Assembly: GCA_026414165.1 (NCBI GenBank)
Contig: JAOAJN010000004.1
Span: forward strand, 1 to 64,000
Length of the DNA: 64,000 nucleotides
Direction of reading: 5' to 3'
Source: Candidatus Methanomethylicaceae archaeon
GTDB lineage: Archaea > Thermoproteota > Methanomethylicia > Methanomethylicales > Methanomethylicaceae
Below are positions 32,442 to 42,273 of this stretch, in pieces. Numbering within the stretch: the stretch's first letter is position 1; the number at the start of each line of letters is the position of its first letter. The translations under genes and the position numbers were made by a program. Under the pieces are notes generated by a model that worked only from the letters and a program-made list of their open reading frames with translations, was not told the origin of the DNA and searched no databases.

Positions 32442-32631
32442 ATTTGATTGCAGTATTGCAAACATGCCCCTTTTTTCCACCATGATTTTATTGTTAAATT
32501 CTTTTGCCACAATATACCTTATGAGGGTCGGAAAAAGCCCGTCTTTTCGATTAATGCATTATAAATCATTATGGATACACCAAAATTATTTTATAACATT
32601 AAAAGTATTCCTACATTGTCTGGTGTTGCAA

Positions 32632-35010
32632 ATGGCATCGTCAAAATACGTCATTCCGTTCGAATCTCTTAGGAAAACTGATGTTGGTGTTGTGGGTGGT
32701 AAGAATGCAAATCTCGGGGAGTTGATCTCCATTGGTATACCTGTACCACCGGGCTTTGCCATAACCGCCGAAGCTTACAAGTTGCACATCGAGGAGAACA
32801 AACTGGCGCCAAAGATCTTCGAACTACTCTCCAAAGTCGACGTTCTTGATAGTGCGTCTTTGGAGTCTACGTCATCTAAAATCCGAGAGACGATCGAGGC
32901 TGCAGAGCTACCAGACATTCTGAAATCGGACATAATTCGCGCCTACAAGGAGCTTGGAGAGAGGCTTGGAAGGAAGAACCCTGTGGTTGCCGTCAGAAGC
33001 AGTGCCACTGCAGAGGACCTTCCAAATGCCAGCTTTGCAGGACAGCAAGACACTTTCCTCTTTGTAGAGGGCGAGGCTGCCCTGCTCAAATACGTAAAGA
33101 AATGCTTCTCTTCACTTTATACGCCTAGGGCTATAGCATACCGTAAAGCTAAAGGCTTTGAAGATAGCAAGGTCTACCTTAGCGTCGGCGTACAGAAGAT
33201 GGTGAATAGTAAGGCCGCCGGGGTTATCTTCACCTTGGATCCTGCCACTGGGAACAGAGACCTAATTTTCATCGAAGGTACTTTTGGTGTTGGAGAGACC
33301 ATTGTGCAAGGAAGGGTCCGCCCGGATCAGTTCACTGTTGACAAAAAGAATCTCACCATCCTTAAGGAATCAATCTCGGAAAAATCACGAATGTCTGTTA
33401 GGTCGCCCGCCGAGGGAGGGGGCGGCTTTATCAAGGAGATCCCTGTCCCAGAGAACATGCGAGAGTCTCCTTGTATAAATAGGGATCAGGTGATCCTACT
33501 GGCGAGGTACGCGATAGAAATCGAGAAACACTACGGCATCCCCATGGACATCGAGTGGGCGCTTGATGAGGATGACAACCGCCTCTACATCGTTCAGGCT
33601 AGACCTGAGACGGTTTGGTCACAAAAAGAGAAGGCCAAGGAAGAGGGTCCATCCATTAAGGGAGAGAAGAAGCGCCTCCTCCGAGGGTTACCGGCTGCAC
33701 CTGGTATAGTTTCGGGCAAAGCTAGAGTGATCGTGGATGTTAAGGATATTGGGCAGTTTCAGACTGGAGAGATTTTAGTCACCCACATGACCTCCCCGGA
33801 TTGGGCTCCCGCCATGAGGAAGGCGAGGGCGATCGTGACAAACAGTGGCGGCATAACTTGCCACGCCGCAATCGTGAGCCGCGAGCTGGGCATTCCGTGT
33901 ATAGTTGGCACAGTAAACGCCACATCCGTTATAAAGACAGGGCAGGTCATAACAGTCGACGCCACTCACGGCATAGTTTACGACGGGGATCTATTGGCAG
34001 CGGAGGAGAAGAAGGAGGCAGCCCCTATTGCAATAAACATGACTGGAATTTACCCTCCAACAGGAACGAAGATATACATGAACTTGGGAGAGCCTGCGAT
34101 GATAGACAAGTACAAAGACCTCCCGTTCGACGGCATTGGTCTGATGAGAATAGAATTCATAATCGCCGATATAATTGGCGAGCACCCGCTCTACCTAATT
34201 GAGAAGCACGAGGAAGAGCGTTTCATAGACAAGCTCGCCAGCGGGATCGCATGGGTAGCACGGAACATTTACCCCCGACCTGTCGTCGTCAGGTTCAGCG
34301 ACTTCAAGACGAACGAGTACAGGCAGCTTAAGGGTGGCGACAAATACGAGCCTGAAGAGCACAACCCAATGATAGGCTGGCGCGGCGTCAGCAGGTACAT
34401 CTCGCCCATGTATGAACCAGGCTTCAGGCTAGAGTGCAGGGCTATTAAACGCGTCAGAGACGAGTGGGGACTTAAGAATGTTTATGTCATGCTGCCCTTC
34501 GTCAGAACCACTTGGGAGGTCGAGAAGTGCCTCTCCATCATGAAGGAGGAAGGTCTGGAGCGGAGCAGGGACTTCAAGGTCTGGCTGATGGCAGAGATAC
34601 CCTCGATAATATTCATGGCTGATGAATTCTCCAAGCTTTGCGACGGGTTCAGCGTCGGCAGTAATGACCTCACTCAACTAATTCTAGGCGTGGACAGAGA
34701 TTCCCCAATATTACCGGCACAGGACTCGCGATACTTCGACGAGAGGGACCCCGCAGTTCTTAGGGCGATATCCCACCTGATAAAGGTCGCTCACAAGAAC
34801 GGGGTGACAGTTAGCATATGTGGGCAGGGTCCGAGCGTCTACCCAGAGCTCTCAGAGTTCTTGGTCAGGCAAGGGATTGATAGCTTGAGCGTTAACCCCG
34901 ATGTGGTCGTGTGGACTAGAAAGATCGTAGCAGGTATAGAGCGTAGGGTAATACTCGAGGAGGTTTTGAAGATGCGAAAGGAGGATGAGTGGCGACTAGA
35001 ATCGCCATAA
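32632..35010 (+). CDS. ppsA: phosphoenolpyruvate synthase
   Basis: A 792-aa gluconeogenic enzyme converting pyruvate plus ATP to PEP. The N-terminal ATP-grasp domain (VGGKNANLGELISIGIPVPPGFAIT; RSSATAEDLPNASFAGQQDT) is followed by the phosphohistidine domain, GGITCHAAIVSRELG with H411, and the TIM-barrel PEP-binding domain ending CGQGPS. ATG 32632 gives the standard N-terminus. The 56-residue in-frame upstream extension has no similarity. A TTATAACATTAAAAG box lies about 30-40 bp upstream. Confidence 0.96.
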   Translation: MASSKYVIPFESLRKTDVGVVGGKNANLGELISIGIPVPPGFAITAEAYKLHIEENKLAPKIFELLSKVDVLDSASLESTSSKIRETIEAAELPDILKSDIIRAYKELGERLGRKNPVVAVRSSATAEDLPNASFAGQQDTFLFVEGEAALLKYVKKCFSSLYTPRAIAYRKAKGFEDSKVYLSVGVQKMVNSKAAGVIFTLDPATGNRDLIFIEGTFGVGETIVQGRVRPDQFTVDKKNLTILKESISEKSRMSVRSPAEGGGGFIKEIPVPENMRESPCINRDQVILLARYAIEIEKHYGIPMDIEWALDEDDNRLYIVQARPETVWSQKEKAKEEGPSIKGEKKRLLRGLPAAPGIVSGKARVIVDVKDIGQFQTGEILVTHMTSPDWAPAMRKARAIVTNSGGITCHAAIVSRELGIPCIVGTVNATSVIKTGQVITVDATHGIVYDGDLLAAEEKKEAAPIAINMTGIYPPTGTKIYMNLGEPAMIDKYKDLPFDGIGLMRIEFIIADIIGEHPLYLIEKHEEERFIDKLASGIAWVARNIYPRPVVVRFSDFKTNEYRQLKGGDKYEPEEHNPMIGWRGVSRYISPMYEPGFRLECRAIKRVRDEWGLKNVYVMLPFVRTTWEVEKCLSIMKEEGLERSRDFKVWLMAEIPSIIFMADEFSKLCDGFSVGSNDLTQLILGVDRDSPILPAQDSRYFDERDPAVLRAISHLIKVAHKNGVTVSICGQGPSVYPELSEFLVRQGIDSLSVNPDVVVWTRKIVAGIERRVILEEVLKMRKEDEWRLESP

Positions 35011-35012
35011 AC

Positions 35013-35981
35013 TCAATCCTCCCCCTCATCTTCTGCATCCTCGACGCCTCCTTCTGTTAGCATAACATAGACATTGCCCCTTGCGTGTTTTGGTGAGTCT
35101 ATACAGGTTATTCTCGTCATGCCTTTCGCCCTCTCGAGCCAAAGCCTGAAAGTGCTACCATGTGCGACTATGTTGCCGCCTACTGGTCTCGCGGGCCTCG
35201 CACCAGGTATGACCTCTGGGACGTCCAATACTTGATTAGTAACGACCACCATTAAATCGTAAAGGGCGACGAACCTCTGAAGCGCATGCATGAAACTGTT
35301 TAGTCTTTGTTGCCTTAAAACCAGATTCTCCCTGCCTGGGTATTCGCTCCTGAAATGGGATGTGAGCGAGTCCACTATCAGCAGCTTTACAGATTTTTCT
35401 TTAATATATCTTGCAGCCTCCTTGAGCCCCTCAAACTGGTGGTCTGAGTTTATAGCCCTGAAACAGTAAACCCCGTCCAGCACCTGGTCGTCCTCAAGAC
35501 CAAACCTCTTCGCTATTTGCAGAAGCCTTTCGGGCTTAAAGGTATCCTCCGTGTCAATGTAAAACGCTGCGCTATTGAGCCCTCCTCTATTATTTGTGAG
35601 CTGAACCGTTACGCAGAGCTGTAGGCAAATTTGTGTCTTTCCAGTCCCATATGCGCCTATCAACTCGGTTATCCCAGGCTCGAGCCCTCCCTCAAGCAAT
35701 CTGTCAATATTTTTTGAACCGGTGCTCAACCTTGGCATATTCTTCCTCCTCTCCAAAAATTCCCTTGCGCTTAAAACCTTTGGAAGTACTAAATCCCTGG
35801 CACCCTTCGTCGCCTCTTCGGCTTTTACTTCTCCCAACTCGCTTCTCTCTAGAAGTTCTCTGACCGATATGGCTGCAAGCTCCTTAACTGAATTAATGCC
35901 TGCCCTCCTCAACTTCTCAGCGGTCGAGGACCCTATTCCTGCTAAGTCCTCTAGGTCTAATTCTTCATCAATGCCGTTCAT
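35013..35981 (-). CDS. radA: DNA repair and recombination protein RadA
   Basis: A 322-aa archaeal RecA/Rad51 homologue catalysing strand exchange. The N-terminal helix-hairpin-helix domain (LAGIGSSTAEKLRRAGINSVKELA) is followed by the ATPase with Walker A GAYGTGKT (109-116, where GEFGSGKT is common), Walker B LLIVDSLTSHFR and loop region NSFMHALQRF. ATG 35981 has AGGTGAT 3 nt upstream and is preferred to 36002. It is the last gene of a four-gene operon whose other members are of unknown function. It converges on ppsA with 2 bp between stops. Confidence 0.96.
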   Translation of the reverse strand: MNGIDEELDLEDLAGIGSSTAEKLRRAGINSVKELAAISVRELLERSELGEVKAEEATKGARDLVLPKVLSAREFLERRKNMPRLSTGSKNIDRLLEGGLEPGITELIGAYGTGKTQICLQLCVTVQLTNNRGGLNSAAFYIDTEDTFKPERLLQIAKRFGLEDDQVLDGVYCFRAINSDHQFEGLKEAARYIKEKSVKLLIVDSLTSHFRSEYPGRENLVLRQQRLNSFMHALQRFVALYDLMVVVTNQVLDVPEVIPGARPARPVGGNIVAHGSTFRLWLERAKGMTRITCIDSPKHARGNVYVMLTEGGVEDAEDEGED

Positions 35982-36008
35982 GAAATCACCTGATCGCCTC
36001 ACAACCTC

Positions 36009-36314
36009 TCATAACCTCTCGTAAGCCCTCCTGAGCAACTCTATCGCCTCCACTATCAACGTCATAGGATCACGATCCGCAACCTCGGCAGAGGAGATCA
36101 ATGCAGATTCGGATCGGATAATCCCTTGGTACTCGTCGACGGAGTATCTCTCCGTAAAGACTGTCCTTTCCCTGCCGTACTTGCCCCTGGCGACTATCCT
36201 CCTTAAGACTTTGCCCTCTTCTTCCAGGCTTACCTCGACCCCCATTATCTCTTCTGCCTCCCCCCTTCCAAGAGTCCAGAATATCGTCCTGTCAGTAACA
36301 TGCCTTACCCTCAT
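36009..36314 (-). CDS. hypothetical protein in radA operon
   Basis: A 101-aa protein, unrecognised. It is beta-rich in the first half (TIFWTLGRGEAEEIMGVEVSLEEEG), then basic (RGKYGRERTVFTERYSVDEY), and ends in a helix (LIVEAIELLRRAYERL). It overlaps the upstream ATPase-like gene by 4 nt (ATGA) and ends 27 bp before the radA start. Translational coupling suggests a shared function. Confidence 0.7.
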   Translation of the reverse strand: MRVRHVTDRTIFWTLGRGEAEEIMGVEVSLEEEGKVLRRIVARGKYGRERTVFTERYSVDEYQGIIRSESALISSAEVADRDPMTLIVEAIELLRRAYERL

Positions 36315-37642
36315 TCCTCCCTGCCCTCCATCTCTCGTAGTGCGTTCTCCCCTGCTCTGGTTAGCCTATACCACTTATTTCCAGAACAGTCCATGTATTC
36401 AACCACCATAAAGTAGCGCTTCAAGAGTCTGACCGCATTTCTTAGCATCGCATTCCTCTGCGTCCTCACCGCCTCCACAGGAACTCTGCCCTCGCCGACT
36501 AGCCTCAAGAACTCCTTAGCGTAGAATAGGGATGCTCTGTCTCTAAACAACCTCTCCAACACCCTCGTACTCTTTTCATCAGCAGAATTCACACACGCAA
36601 CCTCCTCCCCCAGCGCCCTCATATGCGCCTCGATCTCACTATCATCAATAAACCTGGACTCTGAATTTCTGTACCTCAGGTAGAATGGTGCCCTCTTCCA
36701 AGTCAATACAAGGCCGGTACCGTCCTCTAAATATCTGAAACACTCCAAAGCCGCTCCATCTGCCAGGCCTTTAATCCACTGCCCCTCTTCACACCAAATA
36801 GGTCCACAGAAGACGTACGCGGTACCTAAGACCGGGGCATGCCGCAGATCATCAGCTCCAATATAGACGGATACTCCTTCACAGCTCAAATCCTCAATCC
36901 TTTCCTTAAAGACCGTCTTTAATCCTCCCAAGCCAGAGATCATGGCCCAGTCCATCCCGTCAATGACCAGGAATGTTGCTCTGCATCTCCTGACCCTCGC
37001 CAGAGAAGACATCATCATCAGAACTCTCTCCCTCGGCATTAAGGCGCCCAAGTCAAGTATCAAAGGCGCAATCACATCCCTCTCTCCCCCTTTAAAAATT
37101 GCACCCGATGGTTCTACCTCCAGCTCCGAGAGTACGTTTTTGAGACACTCGATCTTGTAACACTCCTTTGGTTGTACCTCTGCCTCCAATTGAAGGAGCC
37201 TTTCAAAGACTCCTTCCAATCTTGGATTAAGATCCCCCTCCCTGTATAATCCCTCAAGCGCTTTTGCAAGGTAGATGCGCTCATCACGACTCAGTCCGTA
37301 CAAATCACCAAAGATCATGACGAATTCCTTAGAATATCCTGAGAAAATCTCCTTTAGCGGGCTGAATGTTAAGTGCTTCCCAGCTCTGTATACCTTCATA
37401 GAGGCTATATAATCTATTAGCCCGGCATACCTGCCCTTCATATCGATGACTAAAGGGGTCTCGCCTCCCTCAAAACCCCTCATCACAAGCTCCATAATCA
37501 TCTTAACCCTCGTCTGGACGTCTCCGATGACAAGTGTCTTCGAAAATTCTGCCCTCTCTATCCCTTCCAAACCAAAACGCACGGTCGTCCTCATCTTGCA
37601 ATTCTTGGACTGGATCTCAGCCCTTAGCACCTGTCCCTTCAC
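36311..37642 (-). CDS. HerA/VirB4-like P-loop protein with degenerate ATP site
   Basis: A 443-aa protein. The order of elements matches HerA-type ATPases: strand plus loop LVIGDVQTRVK (37-47) at the Walker A position, LVIDMKGRYAGLI (64-76) where HerA has D-x-x-GEY, LTFSPLKE where it has NPL, and a Walker B-like FLVIDGMDWAMI (224-235). The Walker A lacks G-K-T/S and the Walker B lacks the catalytic Glu, so ATP hydrolysis is unlikely. The last ~60 residues look like a winged helix (NAVRLLKRYFMVVEY, WYRLTRAGENAL). It is in an operon with radA. The family assignment is inference from pattern and needs a profile search. Confidence 0.55.
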   Translation of the reverse strand: MKGQVLRAEIQSKNCKMRTTVRFGLEGIERAEFSKTLVIGDVQTRVKMIMELVMRGFEGGETPLVIDMKGRYAGLIDYIASMKVYRAGKHLTFSPLKEIFSGYSKEFVMIFGDLYGLSRDERIYLAKALEGLYREGDLNPRLEGVFERLLQLEAEVQPKECYKIECLKNVLSELEVEPSGAIFKGGERDVIAPLILDLGALMPRERVLMMMSSLARVRRCRATFLVIDGMDWAMISGLGGLKTVFKERIEDLSCEGVSVYIGADDLRHAPVLGTAYVFCGPIWCEEGQWIKGLADGAALECFRYLEDGTGLVLTWKRAPFYLRYRNSESRFIDDSEIEAHMRALGEEVACVNSADEKSTRVLERLFRDRASLFYAKEFLRLVGEGRVPVEAVRTQRNAMLRNAVRLLKRYFMVVEYMDCSGNKWYRLTRAGENALREMEGREE

Positions 37643-38202
37643 TCAACCACCTCCAAAGGCAACCCTTCTATGACAGCCTTGCCCCTACATAGGGCAACCT
37701 TTACCGTTGGTGATTTCGGCCTCAACGCATCAGCAATCCTCAAAGAAGCATCAAAAGCCTCCATACTTGCGTCCTTCTCAATTCGGGGAAGAACTCTCGA
37801 AACAGAATAAACACGAACCTTCTCAATTAGGTCACCAATCGTCAACAAGATCAGGGTCTGTCCGCCCAAGTTATTTATGGCTGCCCTAATCACCTCCTCA
37901 ATGTTTTTCGTCAACCTCTCCGGGAGATCGCGTACCTCTATCGCATAAACATACCGCACTCCTAAAATCCTCGGTATTACCGCATAGCAGCCGTCATGAG
38001 CAGGCTTATAGTACTTAAATGCTAAGGCCTCTTCAATCAACTCGCCTCCACAATGCACTCTCTTGATAGGCACTGAGAACTTTTTCATCAACCGCCCAAT
38101 TACTCCCCGCCTCCAAGCGTAGTAGAAAGCCAATGGCAGCAATGCCCAAGGGAAGAATATTGTCAAGAGTATGAGCATGATGTTTTTAAGGCGCATACAC
38201 AT
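37639..38202 (-). CDS. membrane-anchored hypothetical protein heading the radA operon
   Basis: A 187-aa protein. An N-terminal hydrophobic hairpin or single anchor (about 7-29) is followed by basic residues (WRRGVIGRLMKKF) and a soluble domain of ~140 residues with no recognised motif. ATG 38202 lies 27 bp past TTATAA (38227-38232), so the transcript is probably leaderless and this is the first gene of the operon. It overlaps the HerA-like gene by 4 nt. A membrane protein beside a HerA/VirB4-like protein recalls DNA translocation systems, but that is only analogy. Confidence 0.7.
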   Translation of the reverse strand: MCMRLKNIMLILLTIFFPWALLPLAFYYAWRRGVIGRLMKKFSVPIKRVHCGGELIEEALAFKYYKPAHDGCYAVIPRILGVRYVYAIEVRDLPERLTKNIEEVIRAAINNLGGQTLILLTIGDLIEKVRVYSVSRVLPRIEKDASMEAFDASLRIADALRPKSPTVKVALCRGKAVIEGLPLEVVE

Positions 38203-38320
38203 CTGAAAAAGCTCGTTCTATAGAGATTATAAGCTCTCTTTAGACGGAGGTCGATTCGACCTTTCTAGAAAGACCGAAATATAAAAACAGTCTTAAATGT
38301 GGCTCTCCAAAAAATATGAC

Positions 38321-38956
38321 ATGGAAGGGGAAGAACTGAGAGAGATCCTCGACGCCCTGAGCGAAAGGACTAGATACGCCATACTGGAGTCTCTCTCCAA
38401 AAGACCAATGACAGGGGATGAGATCGCAGAAAGCGTAAATAGATCAAGGAGCACGATAGAATCTCACCTCTCCCTTCTCTTAAGGCTAGGCCTCATCTCG
38501 AGAAGAAGGGATGATAAGAGGTACCTATACGAGATAACCCCAAAGGCTGAGGCGTGGCTCAACCAAGATATGCCTAAAACAAGTCTTAAGGTCGATAAAA
38601 AGCACCTCAAATTCGTTCGACAATCCTACTTATTTTATTTACCATCGACTCTGGTTATAACTCTACTGTATTTCTTTGCTAACAGTTTTATCATTCCTGT
38701 TCCTCTCTGGCTCTTCGCTTTATTATTTGGAGCTCTCTCTGCCCTTCTTTGCTCAAGTTTGCGCCAGCTTTCATTCTCAATTTTTGCTTCTTCACTCGTC
38801 CTCTCTATTCTGCCATTTTTGTTTGTTTTCCAGTCCAATTCCTTATTGGATCTTCCTCTATCATTCCTAGTATCTATGGCCGTGCTCGCCGTAGTCTCAT
38901 TTCCGTTGTGGTGCGCATCAAGGTTCGCACTGAACCGTGTAGGGATCCGCCTCTAG
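38321..38956 (+). CDS. membrane-bound ArsR-like HTH regulator
   Basis: A 211-aa protein. The N-terminal winged HTH (EILDALSERTRYAILESLSKRPMTGDEIAESVNRSRSTIESHLSLL, in part) is followed after residue ~100 by four hydrophobic segments. The layout suggests a membrane-tethered transcription factor. A TATA box (AATATAAAAA, about 38277-38286) lies about 40 bp before ATG 38321. An earlier ATG at 38297 is also possible. Target unknown. Confidence 0.82.
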   Translation: MEGEELREILDALSERTRYAILESLSKRPMTGDEIAESVNRSRSTIESHLSLLLRLGLISRRRDDKRYLYEITPKAEAWLNQDMPKTSLKVDKKHLKFVRQSYLFYLPSTLVITLLYFFANSFIIPVPLWLFALLFGALSALLCSSLRQLSFSIFASSLVLSILPFLFVFQSNSLLDLPLSFLVSMAVLAVVSFPLWCASRFALNRVGIRL

Positions 38957-39180
38957 ACTGTTGAAACGCTCAATGATATTTTCAGCATTCCATTGGTCAC
39001 ACTATAAAAAAGATCTAAAATTTCATTTATCAGAGTCAGCCGAATGCTCCTTTTTTTGAGACTCGGAACTCTAAGAAATCAAGGGCCCTCAGACATCAAT
39101 TTTTAGATCTTTTCGTTCTAACAAATAGAACATCTGCTATGGTTATAAGCTTGATTTTTAATATTGCCTTAGTGATCGAT

Positions 39181-39936
39181 ATGAATAGGAAATTGAAATT
39201 TAAATTGAAATATCTCGCATTCCTTGGTCTTGCGTTGACGTTGTTTATGCTGGGGAGCGTCCTTTATTCTCCACAACAGGTACAGGCTGCAGATCTAGAT
39301 GGCGGTCAAAACCTTGGCACCCTGTCAGTGGTTGGCAATGCCGTTCTCTACGAACAGCCCGACACCGTAAAGGTGATTATAGGAACCAGCGTCCTAGATC
39401 CTGATGTCCAAAAAGCCACCGCATCTGCAGCCAACAACATAAATCGTGCACTGAGCGCATTGAAAGGTTTGGGCATACCTGAGTCCTCAATCCAGACGCT
39501 GAGTTATACTATAGGTCCTGAGTACCGGTACATAAATAATGAACAGGTGCTCATTGGATACAGGGTCGTCCATACGATACAGGTCACATACAGTGGTCCA
39601 GATCTCGGAAGGATGGCAGGGAATATAATCGACGCATGTGTCGACAGCGGTCTGAACCAAGTTAACGGTGTATACTTTGCAGTCTCGGACGCCAAGCTAT
39701 CGGTCCTCAGAACGACAGCTCTTGAAACTGCCGTAAAGGATGCCCGAGCGAAGGCTGATACAATCTCGAAGATCTTGGGCGTTAAGGTTGTAGGGGTCCA
39801 AAGCGTCTCCGAGTCCTACTCCTCTCCAGTTCCAATATACCGTAGCTACGACCTAGCAGTGACATCTTCCACAACAATTCTGCCAGGCGCGGTTAGTATT
39901 TCCGCAAGCATCTCAATAACGTTCTACATCCAGTAA
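39181..39936 (+). CDS. SIMPL (DUF541) domain protein, exported
   Basis: A 251-aa protein. Residues 1-36 form a signal peptide or anchor: basic MNRKLKFKLKY, a hydrophobic core, and a likely cleavage after VQA. The rest is one SIMPL domain (GTLSVVGNAVLYEQPDTVKVIIGTSV in pieces; AKADTISKILGVKVVGVQSVSE). SIMPL proteins are periplasmic or surface proteins of unclear role. ATG 39181 is preferred over 39139 because it begins the signal peptide. Confidence 0.88.
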   Translation: MNRKLKFKLKYLAFLGLALTLFMLGSVLYSPQQVQAADLDGGQNLGTLSVVGNAVLYEQPDTVKVIIGTSVLDPDVQKATASAANNINRALSALKGLGIPESSIQTLSYTIGPEYRYINNEQVLIGYRVVHTIQVTYSGPDLGRMAGNIIDACVDSGLNQVNGVYFAVSDAKLSVLRTTALETAVKDARAKADTISKILGVKVVGVQSVSESYSSPVPIYRSYDLAVTSSTTILPGAVSISASISITFYIQ

Positions 39937-40027
39937 TTTTTTCCTTTCTTTCTCCTCATCCCTTTCTTCCTCTTCCGTTCAATTTATTTTATATTAAGCC
40001 AAATGGGAAGGTGCTGGAATTTTTCCT

Positions 40028-42247
40028 TCACCGCCCTCTTAACTTATACAAAAAGGATCTTCCAACTTCTAATGCCTTCTTTCTGAATATAACGACTAAT
40101 ACTGCTGCCACTACTAGAACTCCCAATAATGCCCATATATCAACCCTGCTTGGCTCATTGATCATCAGATTCTTAGTTGAAGTCTCCGACATGCCCCTTC
40201 CATCTTGGCTCCATGAGATCTCTACATCAACTGGCAACTCTCCTGGACTGACCTTGCTGTCTACATCTACCTCCATAACTATCACCTTTCTGCTCCCGCT
40301 CGCCATACTGCCCAAGAGCGATGTTGTGGATCCCGTGATATACCCTGATATGACCGAAACTCTGACCTCTTCCGCCGTCACATTTCCTATGTTCAGAGTC
40401 TCAATAAACAGCTTCACATTCCTAGCCCCTGGAACGACCTCCCTGTCAAAATATATCTTGTCCACAAGGATCTTGGCCTTCTCCGAAACTGTGAGGGGGA
40501 TTGCTGTTGATATGTTCTCTGTACTTGTGGATATTTCTACGGGTATCTCGTAATATCCGGGCTTTGCGTTCTCATCAATATCTAGCAAGAATTGAACACT
40601 CAGGCTCCCTCCGACTGTGAGAAACGGTATCTTTACCCTGTCGGACCCAGGATAGGATGGTTTTACCACTCCGCTTATCTTACCTAGAACTATGCTAACA
40701 TCCTGCGCCGTATAGTTGCCGTGGTTGACTATGACGCAATTTGCCCGAACTACTCTGTTCCCTGGGAAAACCGGAGACGGGTTATATATCACCGAAGATA
40801 TCGCTACAGAAGGGACACCTTTAACCTCAAACCCTATAGCCGATGTGTAAGAGTATCTGTTCTGCAAATCGTCCTTATACTGGATCTGTACGTATAGAGG
40901 CACCGCTCCATAAACGTTCGGCTGTACGAATACCTCCTTCTCAACCTCCCAGACGTCCTTCGGTTCCAAGAGGTCTCTGTGTGCCACTCCGCTTCCGACG
41001 ACCACTGCAACTTCTGGTGATTGCGAGAAGAGGTTGATTCTGAGATCTTTGGCAGCCCTATCCCCTCTATTCTCGAGTATTATGATTATGGAGTTTATGG
41101 CATTTGGTTGAAGCCGAACGCCCCTTGCGGTCACTTCCACCTTGGGCTCGGGCTCCTCCTCGCTCAAGAACCCGATTGACAGCGAGTCTTGATAAGTGCT
41201 ATTCCTCTCATCTTTATAATCGATTACCACATAGAGTGGAAGGCTTCCGTAGGTCTGCGGCTCCAAGTACAGAGATAATGGAATGTTCAGAACTTCTCCC
41301 ACACTCAAATCTTGAACTGAAAAGGTGTTGTTGCCAACCAAAGTCAGCTGGTTTGAGGCGGGGGCGAGCCTGACCGTTAAATCAACTGCCTTCTTACCCC
41401 CGTCATTCACTATTGAAAAAAGTACTCCGTTTGTGACACCTGGTCGTATTCTTGTTGTATTTGTGCTCACGACCATGCTGGGCCTCTCAGGATCTTCTAC
41501 CTTTAGACCGATGGTTGTTGTCTTGGTATACCCCACCTCACTTTGGTCTTCGTACCTTACATTCACAGCAATGCTGGTGCCGTCCCTTATGCTCAACTGA
41601 GCGAATGCGTTAACGACTATTGACCATTCTTCATTGGGCATCAGAAAATCCCTGCTGAACTCATTTGAGCCAATTGTCGTTAGATAAACGTCTTGGCTTT
41701 GCACAGTTACGGTGACCTTTCTTGCCACACCATCCCCGAGATTTTTTATTATGATAGGAAGTCCGTTAATGTGGCCCCTCAAAATTACCTCGCAACTACT
41801 ACCAATAGAGATATCGGGATCTCCATTGAGCGTCAACACTAAATCAAAAGCCTCCCAAAAGATCTTCCCGTCGGTCATGTAGTTGACTCTCAGTGGGACC
41901 TTGTACCAGCCTGCTTTAGAGGAGGAAGAAACATCAAAAACAAACTCCAAATAAACAACCCCTCCGCTCTCGAGTGTGCCCGAATACTCGTCCGAGACCT
42001 CCGTGTAGTTCTCGCTCAACTTAGAGACATCTAGAGTGCCCCTCAGATAGGAGCACGGCTCGCTTCCATAATACCTCAGCGAAACAACGCATGTGCTATT
42101 GCCCACACCTATGTTCAGGTTCCTCCAAATCACATCTTCAACCTTGAAATTTACCTCTCCACAACCGATGATCGGAGAGGCTGCGCTAAGAGCGACGATT
42201 ATTAATGGAATTAAAATAATAATTCCTGCATTTTTCATACCAAACAT
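40028..42247 (-). CDS. surface protein with repeated CARDB/S-layer-like domains
   Basis: A 739-aa protein with an N-terminal signal peptide (GIIILIPLIIVALSAAS) and a long extracellular region of about five Ig-like beta repeats (recurrent patterns such as PLYVVIDYKDE and PLYVQIQYKDD). It ends in a transmembrane segment (WALLGVLVVAAVLVVIF) and a basic tail. This matches COG1361-type proteins found with ABC-2 exporters. GGAGAG lies 8 nt before ATG 42247. Upstream starts at 42271 or 42277 are possible. It is the third gene of an operon with the ABC permease and ATPase. Confidence 0.82.
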   Translation of the reverse strand: MFGMKNAGIIILIPLIIVALSAASPIIGCGEVNFKVEDVIWRNLNIGVGNSTCVVSLRYYGSEPCSYLRGTLDVSKLSENYTEVSDEYSGTLESGGVVYLEFVFDVSSSSKAGWYKVPLRVNYMTDGKIFWEAFDLVLTLNGDPDISIGSSCEVILRGHINGLPIIIKNLGDGVARKVTVTVQSQDVYLTTIGSNEFSRDFLMPNEEWSIVVNAFAQLSIRDGTSIAVNVRYEDQSEVGYTKTTTIGLKVEDPERPSMVVSTNTTRIRPGVTNGVLFSIVNDGGKKAVDLTVRLAPASNQLTLVGNNTFSVQDLSVGEVLNIPLSLYLEPQTYGSLPLYVVIDYKDERNSTYQDSLSIGFLSEEEPEPKVEVTARGVRLQPNAINSIIIILENRGDRAAKDLRINLFSQSPEVAVVVGSGVAHRDLLEPKDVWEVEKEVFVQPNVYGAVPLYVQIQYKDDLQNRYSYTSAIGFEVKGVPSVAISSVIYNPSPVFPGNRVVRANCVIVNHGNYTAQDVSIVLGKISGVVKPSYPGSDRVKIPFLTVGGSLSVQFLLDIDENAKPGYYEIPVEISTSTENISTAIPLTVSEKAKILVDKIYFDREVVPGARNVKLFIETLNIGNVTAEEVRVSVISGYITGSTTSLLGSMASGSRKVIVMEVDVDSKVSPGELPVDVEISWSQDGRGMSETSTKNLMINEPSRVDIWALLGVLVVAAVLVVIFRKKALEVGRSFLYKLRGR

Positions 42248-42273
42248 AATAAATTCTCTCCACACAACCATAA

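Noticed and set aside
32464-32631. 56-residue N-terminal extension of PEP synthase
   Set aside because: It lacks similarity and contains the likely TATA box. The family N-terminus begins at ATG 32632.
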